Origin: Rufibacter roseus
GTDB lineage: Bacteria; Bacteroidota; Bacteroidia; Cytophagales; Hymenobacteraceae
NCBI RefSeq assembly: GCF_001647285.1
Contig: NZ_LRML01000004.1
Coordinates: forward strand, 434,001-498,000
Direction: 5' to 3'
Length of the DNA: 64,000 nucleotides
Shown here: positions 25,078 to 35,900 of the stretch, piece by piece
Numbering within the stretch: the stretch's first letter is position 1
How the letters are laid out: every line of letters starts with the position of its first letter
The notes under the pieces: model-generated
Told to the model about the DNA's origin: nothing
The model's database searches: none
Seen by the model: only the letters and a program-made list of their open reading frames with translations
Translations under genes and position numbers: made by a program

Positions 25078-26976
25078 ATGAGAAACCTATACTTTTTCCT
25101 ACGCCTGCCTTTACAACGCCTCCTGTTGCTGTGCTGCCTGTTGATTCAAGGCTCCGTTGCCTTTGCCCAGGAAGCTGCCCCCTCAGACTCACTTACGAAT
25201 CAGCGACTGGCCGAGACAACTCAGCTTCTGCAGCAGAAGGAACAACAACGCGTTCTGGACTCACTGCGCAAGCAGGAACTGATGCAGGAAATTGAGCAGC
25301 TAAAATCTTCTGAGGTTGGCAAGCGGAACGAGCTGGAGCAGAAATACCTGCAGATGGTCACGCAGGACTCGCTCCGCAACGCTGAACGTGCCAAGCGCAT
25401 AGAGGCTTTGAAAGTAAATGCACAGGGTTTTCCGGTGGCACCTTTTGGCGACACGCTGTTTATGGTCTATACTAAAGTAGGCACCGCCACTGTTCAGGAC
25501 CGCGCAGAAGCCATTAACCGTCGCCTGGTAAAGCTCTATAACACCAACTTGTATTCCTCTGACTCGCTGCACGTCTACAACGGCGATTACCAGAGCGAGG
25601 TACAGTATGGCGAAATGACCGTGATGGCCATTACTGACATAGACGCCCTTTGGTTCGGCACTGACCGCAAAACACTGGCTCAACAGTATTTGCAGCAAAT
25701 GCAAAAGGCCATTGCCGTAGAAAAAGAAAAGAACAGCCTAAAGAATATTTTACTGGAAATTGGCCTGGCGTTGCTGGTTCTGGCAGGGCTGTTCGTTATT
25801 ATATTTCTAATCAACAAGCTGTTCCGCTATCTTAAGTTGTTTATCTACACTAAACGCGACCTTTACTTCTCTGGCCTAAAGCTAAAAGACTACCAGTTGC
25901 TAGACCGCCAGAAGCAGATAGGTTTTGTGGTGTTTGTTCTCAACCTGCTGCGCATTTTCCTGCTGCTTCTCACATTTTACCTGGCTTTGCCGCTGCTCTT
26001 CAGCATTTTTCCGCAAACGCAAGGCTGGGCCGATACTTTGATAAGCTGGGTGCTGTCTCCGGCTACCCGCATCATCCGGAACATTATTGGGTATTTGCCC
26101 AACCTGTTCACCATTTTGGTGATCTTTCTGTTCACCAGATATGCTGTAAAGCTGGTGCATTTCTTTGCACTGGAGGTGGACCAGGCCAAACTGAACATCT
26201 CCGGCTTCCACCGCGACTGGGCCATGCCCACCTTCAACATAGTTCGGTTTCTGCTGTACGTGTTCATGTTCATCGTGATTTTCCCATACCTGCCCGGCTC
26301 CAACTCCCCTATTTTTCAGGGTGTGTCTGTTTTCTTAGGTATTTTGTTCTCGCTGGGTTCTTCATCAGCTATTTCCAACATGGTGGCCGGCTTGGTCATT
26401 ACCTATATGCGCCCTTTTAAAGTTGGAGACCGTGTAAAGATAGGTGAGATTGTAGGTGATGTAGTGGAGAAAAATATGCTGGTAACCCGCATCAGAACCA
26501 TCAAGAACGAAGACATAACGGTACCCAATTCCAGCGTTTTGTCAGGCCACACGGTTAATTACAGCACCTCCAGCCAAGATTTGGGCCTCATATTAAGCAC
26601 TACCGTCACCATTGGCTATGATGTACCTTGGAAACAGGTGCACCAGCTGTTAATTGACGCCGCACTGGCAACTGATGGTATTCTGAAAGACAAGCCCCCG
26701 TTTGTGCTGCAAACCAGTCTGGAAGATTTTTATCCGGCTTACCAGCTCAACGCTTATACAGACCAACCTAACCGCCAAGCCAAGATTTACTCTAACCTGC
26801 ACCAGAACATTCAGGACAAGTTTAACGAAGGCGGTGTAGAGATACTTTCGCCTCATTACCGCGCGGTGCGTGATGGTAATCAGGTTACCACCCCCATTGA
26901 TTATCTGCCAACAGATTATGAAGCGCCCGCTTTCAGAGTCTCCCACCCAGATCAGCCTAAACCAACACCACAGTAG
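25078..26976 (+). CDS. MscS-family mechanosensitive channel
   Basis: The 632-residue protein has a signal peptide, a periplasmic part rich in Gln, Glu and Arg heptads (about 33-115) and an alpha/beta stretch (about 120-225). Membrane helices follow (about 218-246, 280-310, 320-360 and 383-410), then the pore helix and MscS beta domain: VFLGILFSLGSSSAISNMVA, GLVITYMRPFKVGDRVKIG and NEDITVPNSSVLSGHTVNYS. The last domain is the cytosolic cage. The channel opens under membrane tension and releases solutes. Compared with the small MscS, the extended N-terminus is more like MscK or MscM. It is followed by palindrome K. Confidence 0.92.
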   Translation: MRNLYFFLRLPLQRLLLLCCLLIQGSVAFAQEAAPSDSLTNQRLAETTQLLQQKEQQRVLDSLRKQELMQEIEQLKSSEVGKRNELEQKYLQMVTQDSLRNAERAKRIEALKVNAQGFPVAPFGDTLFMVYTKVGTATVQDRAEAINRRLVKLYNTNLYSSDSLHVYNGDYQSEVQYGEMTVMAITDIDALWFGTDRKTLAQQYLQQMQKAIAVEKEKNSLKNILLEIGLALLVLAGLFVIIFLINKLFRYLKLFIYTKRDLYFSGLKLKDYQLLDRQKQIGFVVFVLNLLRIFLLLLTFYLALPLLFSIFPQTQGWADTLISWVLSPATRIIRNIIGYLPNLFTILVIFLFTRYAVKLVHFFALEVDQAKLNISGFHRDWAMPTFNIVRFLLYVFMFIVIFPYLPGSNSPIFQGVSVFLGILFSLGSSSAISNMVAGLVITYMRPFKVGDRVKIGEIVGDVVEKNMLVTRIRTIKNEDITVPNSSVLSGHTVNYSTSSQDLGLILSTTVTIGYDVPWKQVHQLLIDAALATDGILKDKPPFVLQTSLEDFYPAYQLNAYTDQPNRQAKIYSNLHQNIQDKFNEGGVEILSPHYRAVRDGNQVTTPIDYLPTDYEAPAFRVSHPDQPKPTPQ

Positions 26977-27023
26977 CTTCTGTTTTCGGCTTGTTTTGAA
27001 GAAAACAGACCTAAAACAGAAGC
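26976..27023 (+). terminator. Palindrome family member K, overlapping a stop codon
   Basis: GCTTCTGTTTT and AAAACAGAAGC pair over 11 bases, with GGCTTGTTTT-type core inside. The first base is the last base of the MscS TAG stop. Confidence 0.7.
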
Positions 27024-27081
27024 CGCGGACATAACCAACTGTTATGCTATCCAGTAAAACAGTTCAGTCAACTTAAGCAGT

Positions 27082-28143
27082 ATGAGTCAACTTTTCAGCC
27101 CCCTCGCTATTAAAAGCGTCACGTTTAAGAACAGGATTACCGTTTCGCCTATGTGCCAGTACTCCAGCCAAGACGGATTTGCCAACGATTGGCACTTGGT
27201 GCATTTAGGCAGCCGAGCTGTGGGCGGTGCGGGATTAATTATTCAGGAGGCGACAGCCGTTTCGCCCGAGGGCAGAATCACTCCTCATGACCTTGGTATT
27301 TGGAAAGATGAGCACCTACCCGAACTGAAGCGTATAACCGCTTTCTTGGAGGCACACGGAGCCGTGCCGGGTATTCAGTTAGCCCACGCCGGCAGAAAAG
27401 CCAGCCACCACGCACCTTGGCACGGAGGCCACGCCCTGACACAGGAAGAAGGCGCCTGGCAAACCGTTGGCCCCAGCGCCATAGCATTCTCAGAAGATAC
27501 CCCTGCCCCCACTGCCTTAGACCAAGACGGAATCCGAAAGGTAATAGAAGACTTCAGAACCGCCGCCATTCGGGCTTTGGATGCCGGTTACAAGGTGGTT
27601 GAAATTCACGCTGCCCACGGCTATCTGCTGCATGAGTTTTACTCGCCCCTCAGCAACCACCGCACCGACCAGTATGGAGGCTCTTTTGAGAACCGCATCA
27701 GGCTACTGATAGAGATAGTGGCGGCCGTGCAGGAGGTGTGGCCTAAAGAATTGCCTCTATTCGTGCGCATCTCCGCCACTGACTGGACCGAAGGCGGTTG
27801 GACCAGTGAAGATTCTGTACAGTTGGCTCGCATGCTTCAAGAAAAAAACGTAGATTTAATTGACTGCTCCACTGGCGGAAATGTGTTGGCCCCAATTCCA
27901 GCTAAACCTGGTTATCAGGTGGAGTTCGCGGAGAAGATCAAGAAAGAGACCGGCATGCGCACGGGCGCGGTAGGTTTGATTTTATCTTCGGAGCAAGCAG
28001 AGGAAATTATTGCCTCTGGCCAGGCAGATTTGGTGTTGTTGGGCCGAGAGGAATTGCGTGAGCCTTATTTCCCCATGAAAGCGGCAAAAGAACTGGGGGC
28101 TGACTTGGAGTGGCCGGTGCAGTACCAAAGGGCCAAGCGGTAA
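27082..28143 (+). CDS. NADH:flavin oxidoreductase, old yellow enzyme (YqjM/NamA type)
   Basis: The 353-residue protein is an FMN-dependent ene-reductase of the YqjM subgroup, which reduces activated double bonds with NAD(P)H. Hallmarks are the N-terminal SPMCQYSSQDG with C25 in the place that tunes FMN potential in YqjM, GIQLAHAGRKASH for the substrate site, and HAAHGYLLHEFYSPLSNHRT, followed by DQYGGSFENRIRL. The C-terminal GLILSSEQAEEIIASGQAD and LVLLGREELREPYFP are the FMN-binding and closing part. Length matches the family. It stands alone between palindrome K and an unknown gene. Natural substrate unknown, probably reactive carbonyls. Confidence 0.93.
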   Translation: MSQLFSPLAIKSVTFKNRITVSPMCQYSSQDGFANDWHLVHLGSRAVGGAGLIIQEATAVSPEGRITPHDLGIWKDEHLPELKRITAFLEAHGAVPGIQLAHAGRKASHHAPWHGGHALTQEEGAWQTVGPSAIAFSEDTPAPTALDQDGIRKVIEDFRTAAIRALDAGYKVVEIHAAHGYLLHEFYSPLSNHRTDQYGGSFENRIRLLIEIVAAVQEVWPKELPLFVRISATDWTEGGWTSEDSVQLARMLQEKNVDLIDCSTGGNVLAPIPAKPGYQVEFAEKIKKETGMRTGAVGLILSSEQAEEIIASGQADLVLLGREELREPYFPMKAAKELGADLEWPVQYQRAKR

Positions 28144-28213
28144 CAAGGCGGCCAGAGCAAAATTTGTGTAGCAAAGCAACCCTATAAATATATTTCAATT
28201 AACTGCTACTGCC

Positions 28214-29764
28214 ATGAGAGCAACCAAAACGTTTCGCTCTGGTTTCCTGGTACAACTTGTATTTGTCAATCTTCTGATATTGGCACTGGCTATTGGTATT
28301 CTGAAATTCTCCATGGCAAATACACCGCAAGCGCAGGGATTGTCTGGGTTTAAGCCAAACCAGAATAATTTTGTCTACAGCCCCATCACTATTAGCAAAT
28401 TTAAATCCATTGTAGATTCCATAAACATCAATTTCGAAAAGAGCGAGGTTAATCTTCAATATTTCTCCAAACCTCAGGCAAAAGCGCATTATGTTTATTT
28501 AAATTCAGGAAATGTGCGTGAGGCAATTCGAGATATGGAACAGAACCTTCCTTTTAAAGAGTTCTTGAGGAAATACCCTAGCGCCAAGGTGCTGCCGGAG
28601 TTATTAGTTTTAAAAGAAAGAGTATCAGATATTTATGGCAATTCCCAAATCAAATTCAGAGCCGTCTCTTTCAATGAAGAACATGCGCGTTCTTTCACCA
28701 GAGAAAATTTACCAGAAGTTTATAATCGCCCACTAAAAGGCAAGTATCTGTGGCAACATTATCCTAAAACTGATTACTCTCAGGAAACCTTGGAAGCATT
28801 CTATTTAGTAGAAGAGTTTCAGCCAAAACGGCTTCCTGTGACATATACCCGTATGCTGCAGTACTCAAATTCTTTGGTAGACACTACAGCTCAGATTTTT
28901 TATTCTGATGCCAAAGATTACGGATACAATCCCTATGAAAAACTACCCAGTAAAGACGCCATTCTTCAGTTTTTGCAGTACATAAACTGGAAAACTAGCA
29001 AACCAGAATATACTATCAATAACCAGCTTGATGAAAAGGGCTTAAAAATTCTTGTTCAAAGAATTAATGAGTGGGAAGTAAACCGATTCAAAATAATTGA
29101 CCAAAGCATTGCTACCACTGCAAAGTTCAAGACGCTACTTACAAATGCCTTAACACAGTCTATTACAACCGGGAAATCTACATCTGAGTTTGAAGAGTAT
29201 GTGGCAAAATATCACTCCCCTGAAGCGGCTCTGGAACTAAAGAGAAAAAGGGTAGTTACCCGTACTTGCGGCTATGGCCCTGATGAACATATTCAAAATA
29301 TTGCAAAGCTTTCTGCCCAAACGGGGGACTGGGAAATTTTCATTAGAGCCCTGCTGGACATCTTAGATGAGCGATATATCAAGATGAGCAATGGCAGCTA
29401 TAGTTTTGCAGCCCGTAGAACATACGTCTATGAACTTGAGGTGCTGAACATTAACGTACTGAACCTACTTTTGGGTATTAGCCTGCAAATTGAAAACCCT
29501 TCTCAGAACCATTATTTTGGCAACATACACCGCATTAGTTCGGCCATTGCTGAAAGTCGTTTTGCTCCACAGTTTGAACAACAACTTCTCAACATGATCA
29601 AAGACTCTCAGTTAGATGATTACAACCGGGTAGTAATGATTGATCTGTTCATGAACTATACGAACAATCTAGAGGACGAAAAAAGAAAAGAAGCTAATAA
29701 AACAATGCTTCAGGCCGCTGCCCAAAAACTACCTAGCTATTTATCAACACCTAAGTGGAATTAG
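28214..29764 (+). CDS. Unknown membrane-anchored protein, 516 residues
   Basis: The protein has one N-terminal membrane helix (FLVQLVFVNLLILALAIGIL, about 11-30), and the rest should face the periplasm. I recognise no domain. The body is helix-rich and polar, with YSPITISKFKSIVDSININ, KEFLRKYPSAKVLPEL, RLPVTYTRMLQYSNSLVD and a basic-to-aromatic segment near TRTCGYGPDEHIQNIAK. One cysteine is seen, so no disulfide is likely. Lower GC and plain codon use stand out a little against its neighbours. The stop codon lies inside the perfect palindrome L. Function unknown. Confidence 0.75.
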   Translation: MRATKTFRSGFLVQLVFVNLLILALAIGILKFSMANTPQAQGLSGFKPNQNNFVYSPITISKFKSIVDSININFEKSEVNLQYFSKPQAKAHYVYLNSGNVREAIRDMEQNLPFKEFLRKYPSAKVLPELLVLKERVSDIYGNSQIKFRAVSFNEEHARSFTRENLPEVYNRPLKGKYLWQHYPKTDYSQETLEAFYLVEEFQPKRLPVTYTRMLQYSNSLVDTTAQIFYSDAKDYGYNPYEKLPSKDAILQFLQYINWKTSKPEYTINNQLDEKGLKILVQRINEWEVNRFKIIDQSIATTAKFKTLLTNALTQSITTGKSTSEFEEYVAKYHSPEAALELKRKRVVTRTCGYGPDEHIQNIAKLSAQTGDWEIFIRALLDILDERYIKMSNGSYSFAARRTYVYELEVLNINVLNLLLGISLQIENPSQNHYFGNIHRISSAIAESRFAPQFEQQLLNMIKDSQLDDYNRVVMIDLFMNYTNNLEDEKRKEANKTMLQAAAQKLPSYLSTPKWN

Positions 29765-29826
29765 TTAGAGTGCTTGTTTTAGGCCTGCTTTTTCAAAAAC
29801 AGGCCTAAAACAAGCACTCTAACTAA
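29761..29826. terminator. Perfect 27-bp palindrome containing two convergent stop codons (member L)
   Basis: The arms at 29761-29787 and 29800-29826 are exact inverted copies of 27 bases, with an inner TTTTT/AAAAA pair. The plus-strand gene's TAG (29762-29764) and the minus-strand regulator's TAG (29825-29823) lie at mirror positions in the arms. It should act in both directions. Confidence 0.8.
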
Positions 29827-32720
29827 TACTTCAACATAAAATCTGTAAGGTTTTCGCTGCGGTCTAAGCTGAGTCGTTTGCGCAGGCGGTAGCGGCTTAT
29901 CTCCACACCCCGTACAGATATATTTAACAGCTGGGCTATATCTTTGGTAGTCAGATTCAGCCTCAGGTAGGTGCTCAGTTTTATCTCTTGCGGCGTCAGG
30001 CTTGGGTAATTCTCTTGCAACCGGTGTATAAAATCGCCGTGCACGTGGTTGAAGTGCAATTCAAACTGTTTCCAGTCTACCTCCGACGTGATGTTGTGGT
30101 CAATGCTGCGGATAATCTTCTTCAGTTCTTCCTGGCTTCCGGTGCGGCCACCGTTTTTCAATATATTCTGCAGCTCCAGCTTTACACTGCTAAGCAGTTC
30201 ATTTTTATTGATGAGGTGAATGGTGGAGTACGTGAGCTCGCGGTTCTTGTGGTCTAACTCGGCCTGGAACTTCTCGTTGCGTAAGCGATCAATCTCCTGT
30301 TCACTCTGGTTTGTGATTTCCCGTATTTCCAGGTCTTTCTGCCCTAGTTTCCGCTCTTTGTCCAGAATAAGGCGGCGTTTTTCTTTTTTGTAACGCTTGT
30401 CTACCTGGTAAAAAGCCGCCCCCAGCACAAGGGAGCCAAGTAGCGTGTACACCAAATAAGCCCAGTGGCTACGGTAAAACGGCGGATTTACCACAAAAGT
30501 AAAAGGCTTTGCCTCGCTTATAGTTCCATAAATGTTGCGCGCTCTCACCTGAAACACATAGGTACCTTCGGGAAGATTCGTATATTCTTTCTCGGTTTTA
30601 GAAGTCCACTCTGACCAGCTGGAATCAAAATTTTTCAAATAGTACTGGTACTGTGTTTTCTCGGGTTTCTCATAAAAAGAAGAGGAATACACAAACCTGA
30701 GCGAATTGTAGGCATAGGGAAGCGTGGTATCCCTAGCTTTATCCACTACCCTCCCGGAGAGCAGAAGAGAATCTGTCTCGCCTGAAATACTGGCCACGCT
30801 CGCCAAACGAGTATGGAAAGGCATCAGCTTCTTGTTCTTACCGGCGTTGTAGTGAATAAACCCTTCCTTGGCTCCGAAGAGCACGTTGTTTCTATCCAGA
30901 ATCTGAATGTAGCTCAAATCATCGTTCAATTGCTCGCGTATGTTCTTGAACAACTGGTCTTCCAACGTGGGTTTACCGAATTTATCGTAGGTAATTTTGC
31001 CTACCCTATGGTTAGAAATAAAGTAGATGGTACCTTGCACGTCCTCCTCCATCTCTACAATGTGCTCTGTAGGCCCGAACAGACTGGAGAAAGCTTTATC
31101 AAGCACAAACCTTTCCTTAGTTTTATCAAACCTATAAATTCCTGTCATGGCTGGAAAGATGAGTTCATTTTTCACCCTTTCCATGTTCACCAACTGGTCA
31201 GAAGGAAGACCGTGTTTTGAGTTATAATATTTTACTGAGGCTATTTTACTTAAATCTGCATCAAACTTGATACGGTACAGCCCTTTATAGCCGTGGGCCA
31301 TCCATAAGTCACCGTCTTTGTCAAACTCCAACACTCTACTAGATTCTTCAAAATCTTTGAATTTGTGTAGAAAGTTCAGCTTGTTCTGTTTCAGACTCAT
31401 AAGGCAGAGACCATTGTACGCTCCTAGTACTAATTTATCAGATTCACCAGGTAGCAACACAAATTCCCAGGCTCCCTTAGCAGCCGGCACCAATTCTGCC
31501 TGGCTTTCCTTCACCAGAAATGGGCCGTTGTGGTGCGCCATGAGCAGGTTTTCACCAATGTTATTCAAGTGGTACACCTGCCCAGTGCTGTTGGGCACCA
31601 GCATAAATTTCTTTCGGTAGCCGGCCATGTCTGAAACAAAAAGGCCGCTGTTGGTACCTACGTACAGTTTGTTTCCCTTCTGTAATGCTGCATACCCTGT
31701 ACCTGACAATCCCATGGTGGCGTCTAATCGACTGAACGGGGAGCTCAACTCTACCATGGCTATGCCATTGTTCAGCCCCAGCCATAGGTTATCCTGTGTG
31801 TCTTGGTAAATGGTGTGCACTGTATTGTCCAGAAGCCCCTCTTGCACCGAGGTGTTGAGCAGCAGGTTTCCTTTGGCGTCTAAGAGAACTAAACCTTTGT
31901 TTTGGGTGGCCAGAGCAAAATTGCCATCGTGCAGCAAAATGGCTTGGTTGATAACAATGTTTCTGAATGCTTCTTCCTGAGTTAATTCAAAAGGTTTTAC
32001 ACTGCGGCCATCGTAGAGAAACACCCCGTCTTTAATAGTGAAAACAATAAGATTATCCCGATCATAGGGCAGCACCGAAGCCACCTGTTTATAGGCGAAA
32101 AAATCACCGCCTGGCAGCAATCGTAATTGATTCTTGTCTAAAACGGAAAGGCCTTTGGTCCAAACCAGAGTATAGATGTTCTTATGTACCTGAAAGGAAA
32201 ACTCTAAGGGGGCAGTGGGGGCAATTACCTGAATAGGTTTTCCGGGATGGTATTTATATATGTTCTTGAAAGTAAAGAAGATGATGCTACCGTTCTGCTC
32301 ATAAATCCGCCATACCTCGTCAAAATTACGGTGCTTTTCCGGCAGGCTGTCAGCTAATGAAAAATATTGTAGAGCTCCGGAGGCATTAGGTTTAAAGAAG
32401 CCAAAGTCTGCCTGGCCACCCACGTAGATCCGGTCGTCGCGCCCTATGTACACTGACCGCACTTTGGTACCCGCTCGCAGAGAATACATGTTCCAGGTAG
32501 CCCCATCAAACTCCAGCAACCCAAAATTATTGGCTATGTACATTAACTCCCGGCTGTCCTGCGTTATGGCCCAGCTCTGAATACCTCCTTTAAATTCTTC
32601 GGGTTTGAAATTGCGGATAATGGGGTGGCCAAAGAAGTACTGCTGCGCATTACCTGTAGTGGTGACACAACAAACCAAAGAAAACAAAGCAGCCTTTATA
32701 ATTGACGTGGGGAAGCTCAT
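29823..32720 (-). CDS. Triple-tyrosine/LuxR-type one-component PUL regulator
   Basis: The 965-residue protein begins with a signal peptide (AALFSLVCCVTTTGNAQ). A two-lobed beta-propeller (about 25-665) of ligand-binding repeats is seen from AITQDSRELMYIANNFGLLE and TIYQDTQDNLWLGLNNGIAM. Then comes the Y_Y_Y domain (about 671-746), with YLKNFDSSWSEW and YVFQVRARN, a membrane helix (about 751-771), a coiled coil (775-840), and a C-terminal LuxR-like helix-turn-helix (about 908-965: LTPQEIKLSTYLRLNL, NISVRGVEISRYRLRKRL). It thus senses a sugar outside and binds DNA inside, as in SusR-type regulators. It is divergent from susC at 32976, and its natural target is that gene. Confidence 0.93.
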   Translation of the reverse strand: MSFPTSIIKAALFSLVCCVTTTGNAQQYFFGHPIIRNFKPEEFKGGIQSWAITQDSRELMYIANNFGLLEFDGATWNMYSLRAGTKVRSVYIGRDDRIYVGGQADFGFFKPNASGALQYFSLADSLPEKHRNFDEVWRIYEQNGSIIFFTFKNIYKYHPGKPIQVIAPTAPLEFSFQVHKNIYTLVWTKGLSVLDKNQLRLLPGGDFFAYKQVASVLPYDRDNLIVFTIKDGVFLYDGRSVKPFELTQEEAFRNIVINQAILLHDGNFALATQNKGLVLLDAKGNLLLNTSVQEGLLDNTVHTIYQDTQDNLWLGLNNGIAMVELSSPFSRLDATMGLSGTGYAALQKGNKLYVGTNSGLFVSDMAGYRKKFMLVPNSTGQVYHLNNIGENLLMAHHNGPFLVKESQAELVPAAKGAWEFVLLPGESDKLVLGAYNGLCLMSLKQNKLNFLHKFKDFEESSRVLEFDKDGDLWMAHGYKGLYRIKFDADLSKIASVKYYNSKHGLPSDQLVNMERVKNELIFPAMTGIYRFDKTKERFVLDKAFSSLFGPTEHIVEMEEDVQGTIYFISNHRVGKITYDKFGKPTLEDQLFKNIREQLNDDLSYIQILDRNNVLFGAKEGFIHYNAGKNKKLMPFHTRLASVASISGETDSLLLSGRVVDKARDTTLPYAYNSLRFVYSSSFYEKPEKTQYQYYLKNFDSSWSEWTSKTEKEYTNLPEGTYVFQVRARNIYGTISEAKPFTFVVNPPFYRSHWAYLVYTLLGSLVLGAAFYQVDKRYKKEKRRLILDKERKLGQKDLEIREITNQSEQEIDRLRNEKFQAELDHKNRELTYSTIHLINKNELLSSVKLELQNILKNGGRTGSQEELKKIIRSIDHNITSEVDWKQFELHFNHVHGDFIHRLQENYPSLTPQEIKLSTYLRLNLTTKDIAQLLNISVRGVEISRYRLRKRLSLDRSENLTDFMLKY

Positions 32721-32846
32721 ACCTGATGCAACTTTGCTATTTTATAGGTTCAATTTAAGCACATATTTGTGAAAAAGGCAAACAATACATGCTTTTCTTA
32801 AAAAAGGCTTATACATGTAATAGACCCACATTTTTTCGCAAATGAA

Positions 32847-32898
32847 GTAGTACTGATGTAGTAGTGCAGCAGGGGGTGATGTAGTATTGATGTAGTAC
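32847..32898. promoter_or_regulatory. Direct repeats upstream of susC, candidate operator
   Basis: Copies of TGATGTAGTA occur at 32854-32863, 32877-32886 and 32888-32897. Two are embedded in near-identical 18-base segments at 32847-32864 and 32881-32898. The spacings are 23 and 11 bases, close to helical turns. They sit about 80-130 bases before susC, where an activator such as the divergent LuxR-type regulator would bind. Confidence 0.5.
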
Positions 32899-32975
32899 AT
32901 TGTTAGGACACTCCCCTTCACCTCTCTTACATTTATCTCAGCAAACCCGCACAAACAAAAAAATAAAACGAACAC

Positions 32976-35900
32976 ATGAAGAAAAAACTACTCTTTTACC
33001 TGCTGTTCCATTTATGTGGAGTAGCCTTCGCCCAGACCCCAATTACTGGACGAGTAACGTCGGCAACCGGAGAAGCTCTTCCGGGTGTGAGCGTAGTAGT
33101 GAAGGGCACTACCACCGGCGGCTCTACAGATGTGAATGGGCAATATCAAATTCAGGCTCCAGCCAACGGGGGCAGCTTAGTATTCTCTTATATAGGTTTT
33201 CTGCCTAAAGAGGAGCCGATCAATGGCCGCACCACTATCAATGTCACGTTACAGGAAGATCGCCAGTCAATAGACGAAGTAGTGGTGGTGGGCTATGGCA
33301 CCCAGTTAAGAAGAGAAGTAACTACCGCCGTTTCTTCTGTGACTCCTGAAGAAATTACCCAAACACCAGTTACCCGAATTGAGCAGGCGCTTCAGGGACG
33401 GGTAGCGGGGGTGCAGGTAGCCAACGTGTCGGGTCAACCCGGTGATGCCCCTACCGTACGCATCAGGGGAATTGGCTCTACCGGCAATTCAAACCCTCTC
33501 TATGTAGTGGACGGGTTCCCAGTTGGCGGCATTGACTACCTTAACCCAGGAGATATTGCCTCCATGGAAATTCTAAAAGATGCCGCAGCCGCAGCAATTT
33601 ACGGAGCTAGAGGCGGAAACGGGGTTGTACTCATTACTACCAAGCAAGGCAGAAAAGACGGAACCATGCAGGTATCTTATGACGGGTACGCCGGTATTCA
33701 GAACCCTTGGCGGAAAGTTGAGTTGCTGAATGCCCGTGAATATGCCATCATGATGAATGAAGGCGCCGCCAACGCAAACATGGCGCCCCCTTTTGCCAAC
33801 CCAGAACAATTTGGAGAGGGCACAAACTGGCAAGACGCCATATTTGAGAAGAACGCTCCTATCCAGAATCATCAATTAACTGTTACCGGTGGTACGGAGA
33901 AGTCTTCTTACGCCGCTGCTCTTTCTTATTTTGACCAGAACGGTATTGTAGGCGGTGAGAAGTCTAACTTTAAACGCTACACAGCCCGCATAAACGCCGA
34001 TAATCAAGTTAAAAGCTTCCTGAGATTCGGGACTAACCTAGCTTATACCCACATTAACCGTAGAGCCTTTGACGCCAACCAGGAGTTTGGGGGTATTTTA
34101 AGTAATGCTCTGAACATTGACCCCATAACCCCGGTGTATGAAACAGACCCAGACAGGTTGGCTTCTTCCACCTATACCTTAAACCCTGTGGTGCGTGATG
34201 CTAACGGCCGCGTATTCGGTATTTCAGAATACGCTTCGCAGGAAGTAGTAAACCCCCTGGCTCGCTTACAGGTAATGAATGGGCGTACTACGGTAGACAA
34301 ACTGGTTGGTAACCTTTACGGCGAAGTAAAGCTAATTGAAGGCCTTACCTTCCGTTCTACGTTAGGCATTGACTTGGCGTATGTGGTTACTAGCAACTAC
34401 AACCCTGTTTACTTCTTGAATGCAGCTCAGCAAAATTCCAATGCTCTGGCTTCAAGAGGTACTGATCGCTACTACACCTGGCAAACAGAAAACTATTTCA
34501 ACTACAACCGCAACTTTGGTGAGCATAGTGTAGGTTTGGTTCTGGGTACCTCGGCTTTAAAATCACGTAGCGAAGGCCTCTTCGGATCAAACACTGGCCT
34601 GGTAACTTCAGACCCTAACATGGCTTACCTGAATTTAGCCGTAAGCGCCGGAACAGCTATTGCCACCGGCGGAGCCAGTGAAAGAGCCATTCTTTCTTTC
34701 TTCGGGCGGGCAAACTATGACTACCAGGGCAAATACCTGTTCTCTGCTACGGTAAGACGCGATGGCTCTTCCAGATTTGGACGCAACAATCAGTTTGCTA
34801 CTTTCCCTTCTTTCTCTGCCGGCTGGGTATTGTCTGATGAAGCTTTCTTTCCGCAAGGAAACGTGCTGAGCCTGGCCAAAATCAGGGCTTCCTGGGGACA
34901 GAACGGAAATGAGGAAATTGGAGGGGCCTACCCTTGGGCAGCCCGCATAGGAGTGGGCAGGGGCTATACCTTCTACAATCCTGACGGCAAAGGCTACCAA
35001 AGTGGAGCTGCCCCAGAAGCCGCTGCAAACCCAGAGCTTCAGTGGGAAACTTCAGAGCAAACTAACATAGGAGCTGATCTCTCTTTCTTTAACAACAAAC
35101 TTACCTTAGTAGCTGATTACTATGTAAAATCAACCAAAGGTTTGCTGGTAGTTCCTCCAATCTTGGCCAGCACTGGCTACAATGCACCAACGGTGAATGG
35201 CGGCGAAGTTAGAAACAAAGGCTTTGAGCTAGCTATCAATTATAACGGCAGCATCAGCAGTTTTAACTACAACTTCGGCATTAACGGAAGCATTAACGAG
35301 AATGAGGTAATAAGCATAGATAACGCAGAGAAAATTCTGTATGGTGGAGGTTTCTCTACTTACGGAGTAGCTTCTAGAAGCAATCCAGGCATGCCAATTG
35401 CCTACTTCTATGGTTACAAAACCGCTGGTATCTTCCAAAATCAAGCTGACGTTGAGGCACAAACCATACAACCAAACGCCGTACCTGGCGACGTACGCTT
35501 TGTAGACCTGAACGATGACGGTGTGCTGGACGGCAATGACCGCACCATGATCGGAAACCCAACGCCTAAAACTACCATAGGTTTTAACTTGGGCTTTGAT
35601 GTAAAAGGATTTGACTTTAGTGCGTTCTTCAACAGTGCTTTCGGTCACCAAATCTTTAATGGTACCCGCCGGTATGACATTGTACGCTCTAACATGCAGT
35701 CCAGGTTCCTGAATCGCTGGACCGGTGAAGGCAGCACGAACGAATACCCACGTTTCACCTGGAACGACACCAACGGAAACTACTCCAGACTATCTGACCT
35801 GTACATAGAGGATGGAGATTATGTACGCCTGAAAACACTTCAGGTAGGTTACACTTTGCCTGGCACTGCTTTATCAACCCTGCATCTGCAAAAGCTGCGC

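Noticed and set aside
24854-25081. 75-residue plus-strand frame before the MscS gene
   Set aside because: It overlaps the composite terminator at 24884-24948 and has no protein family features.
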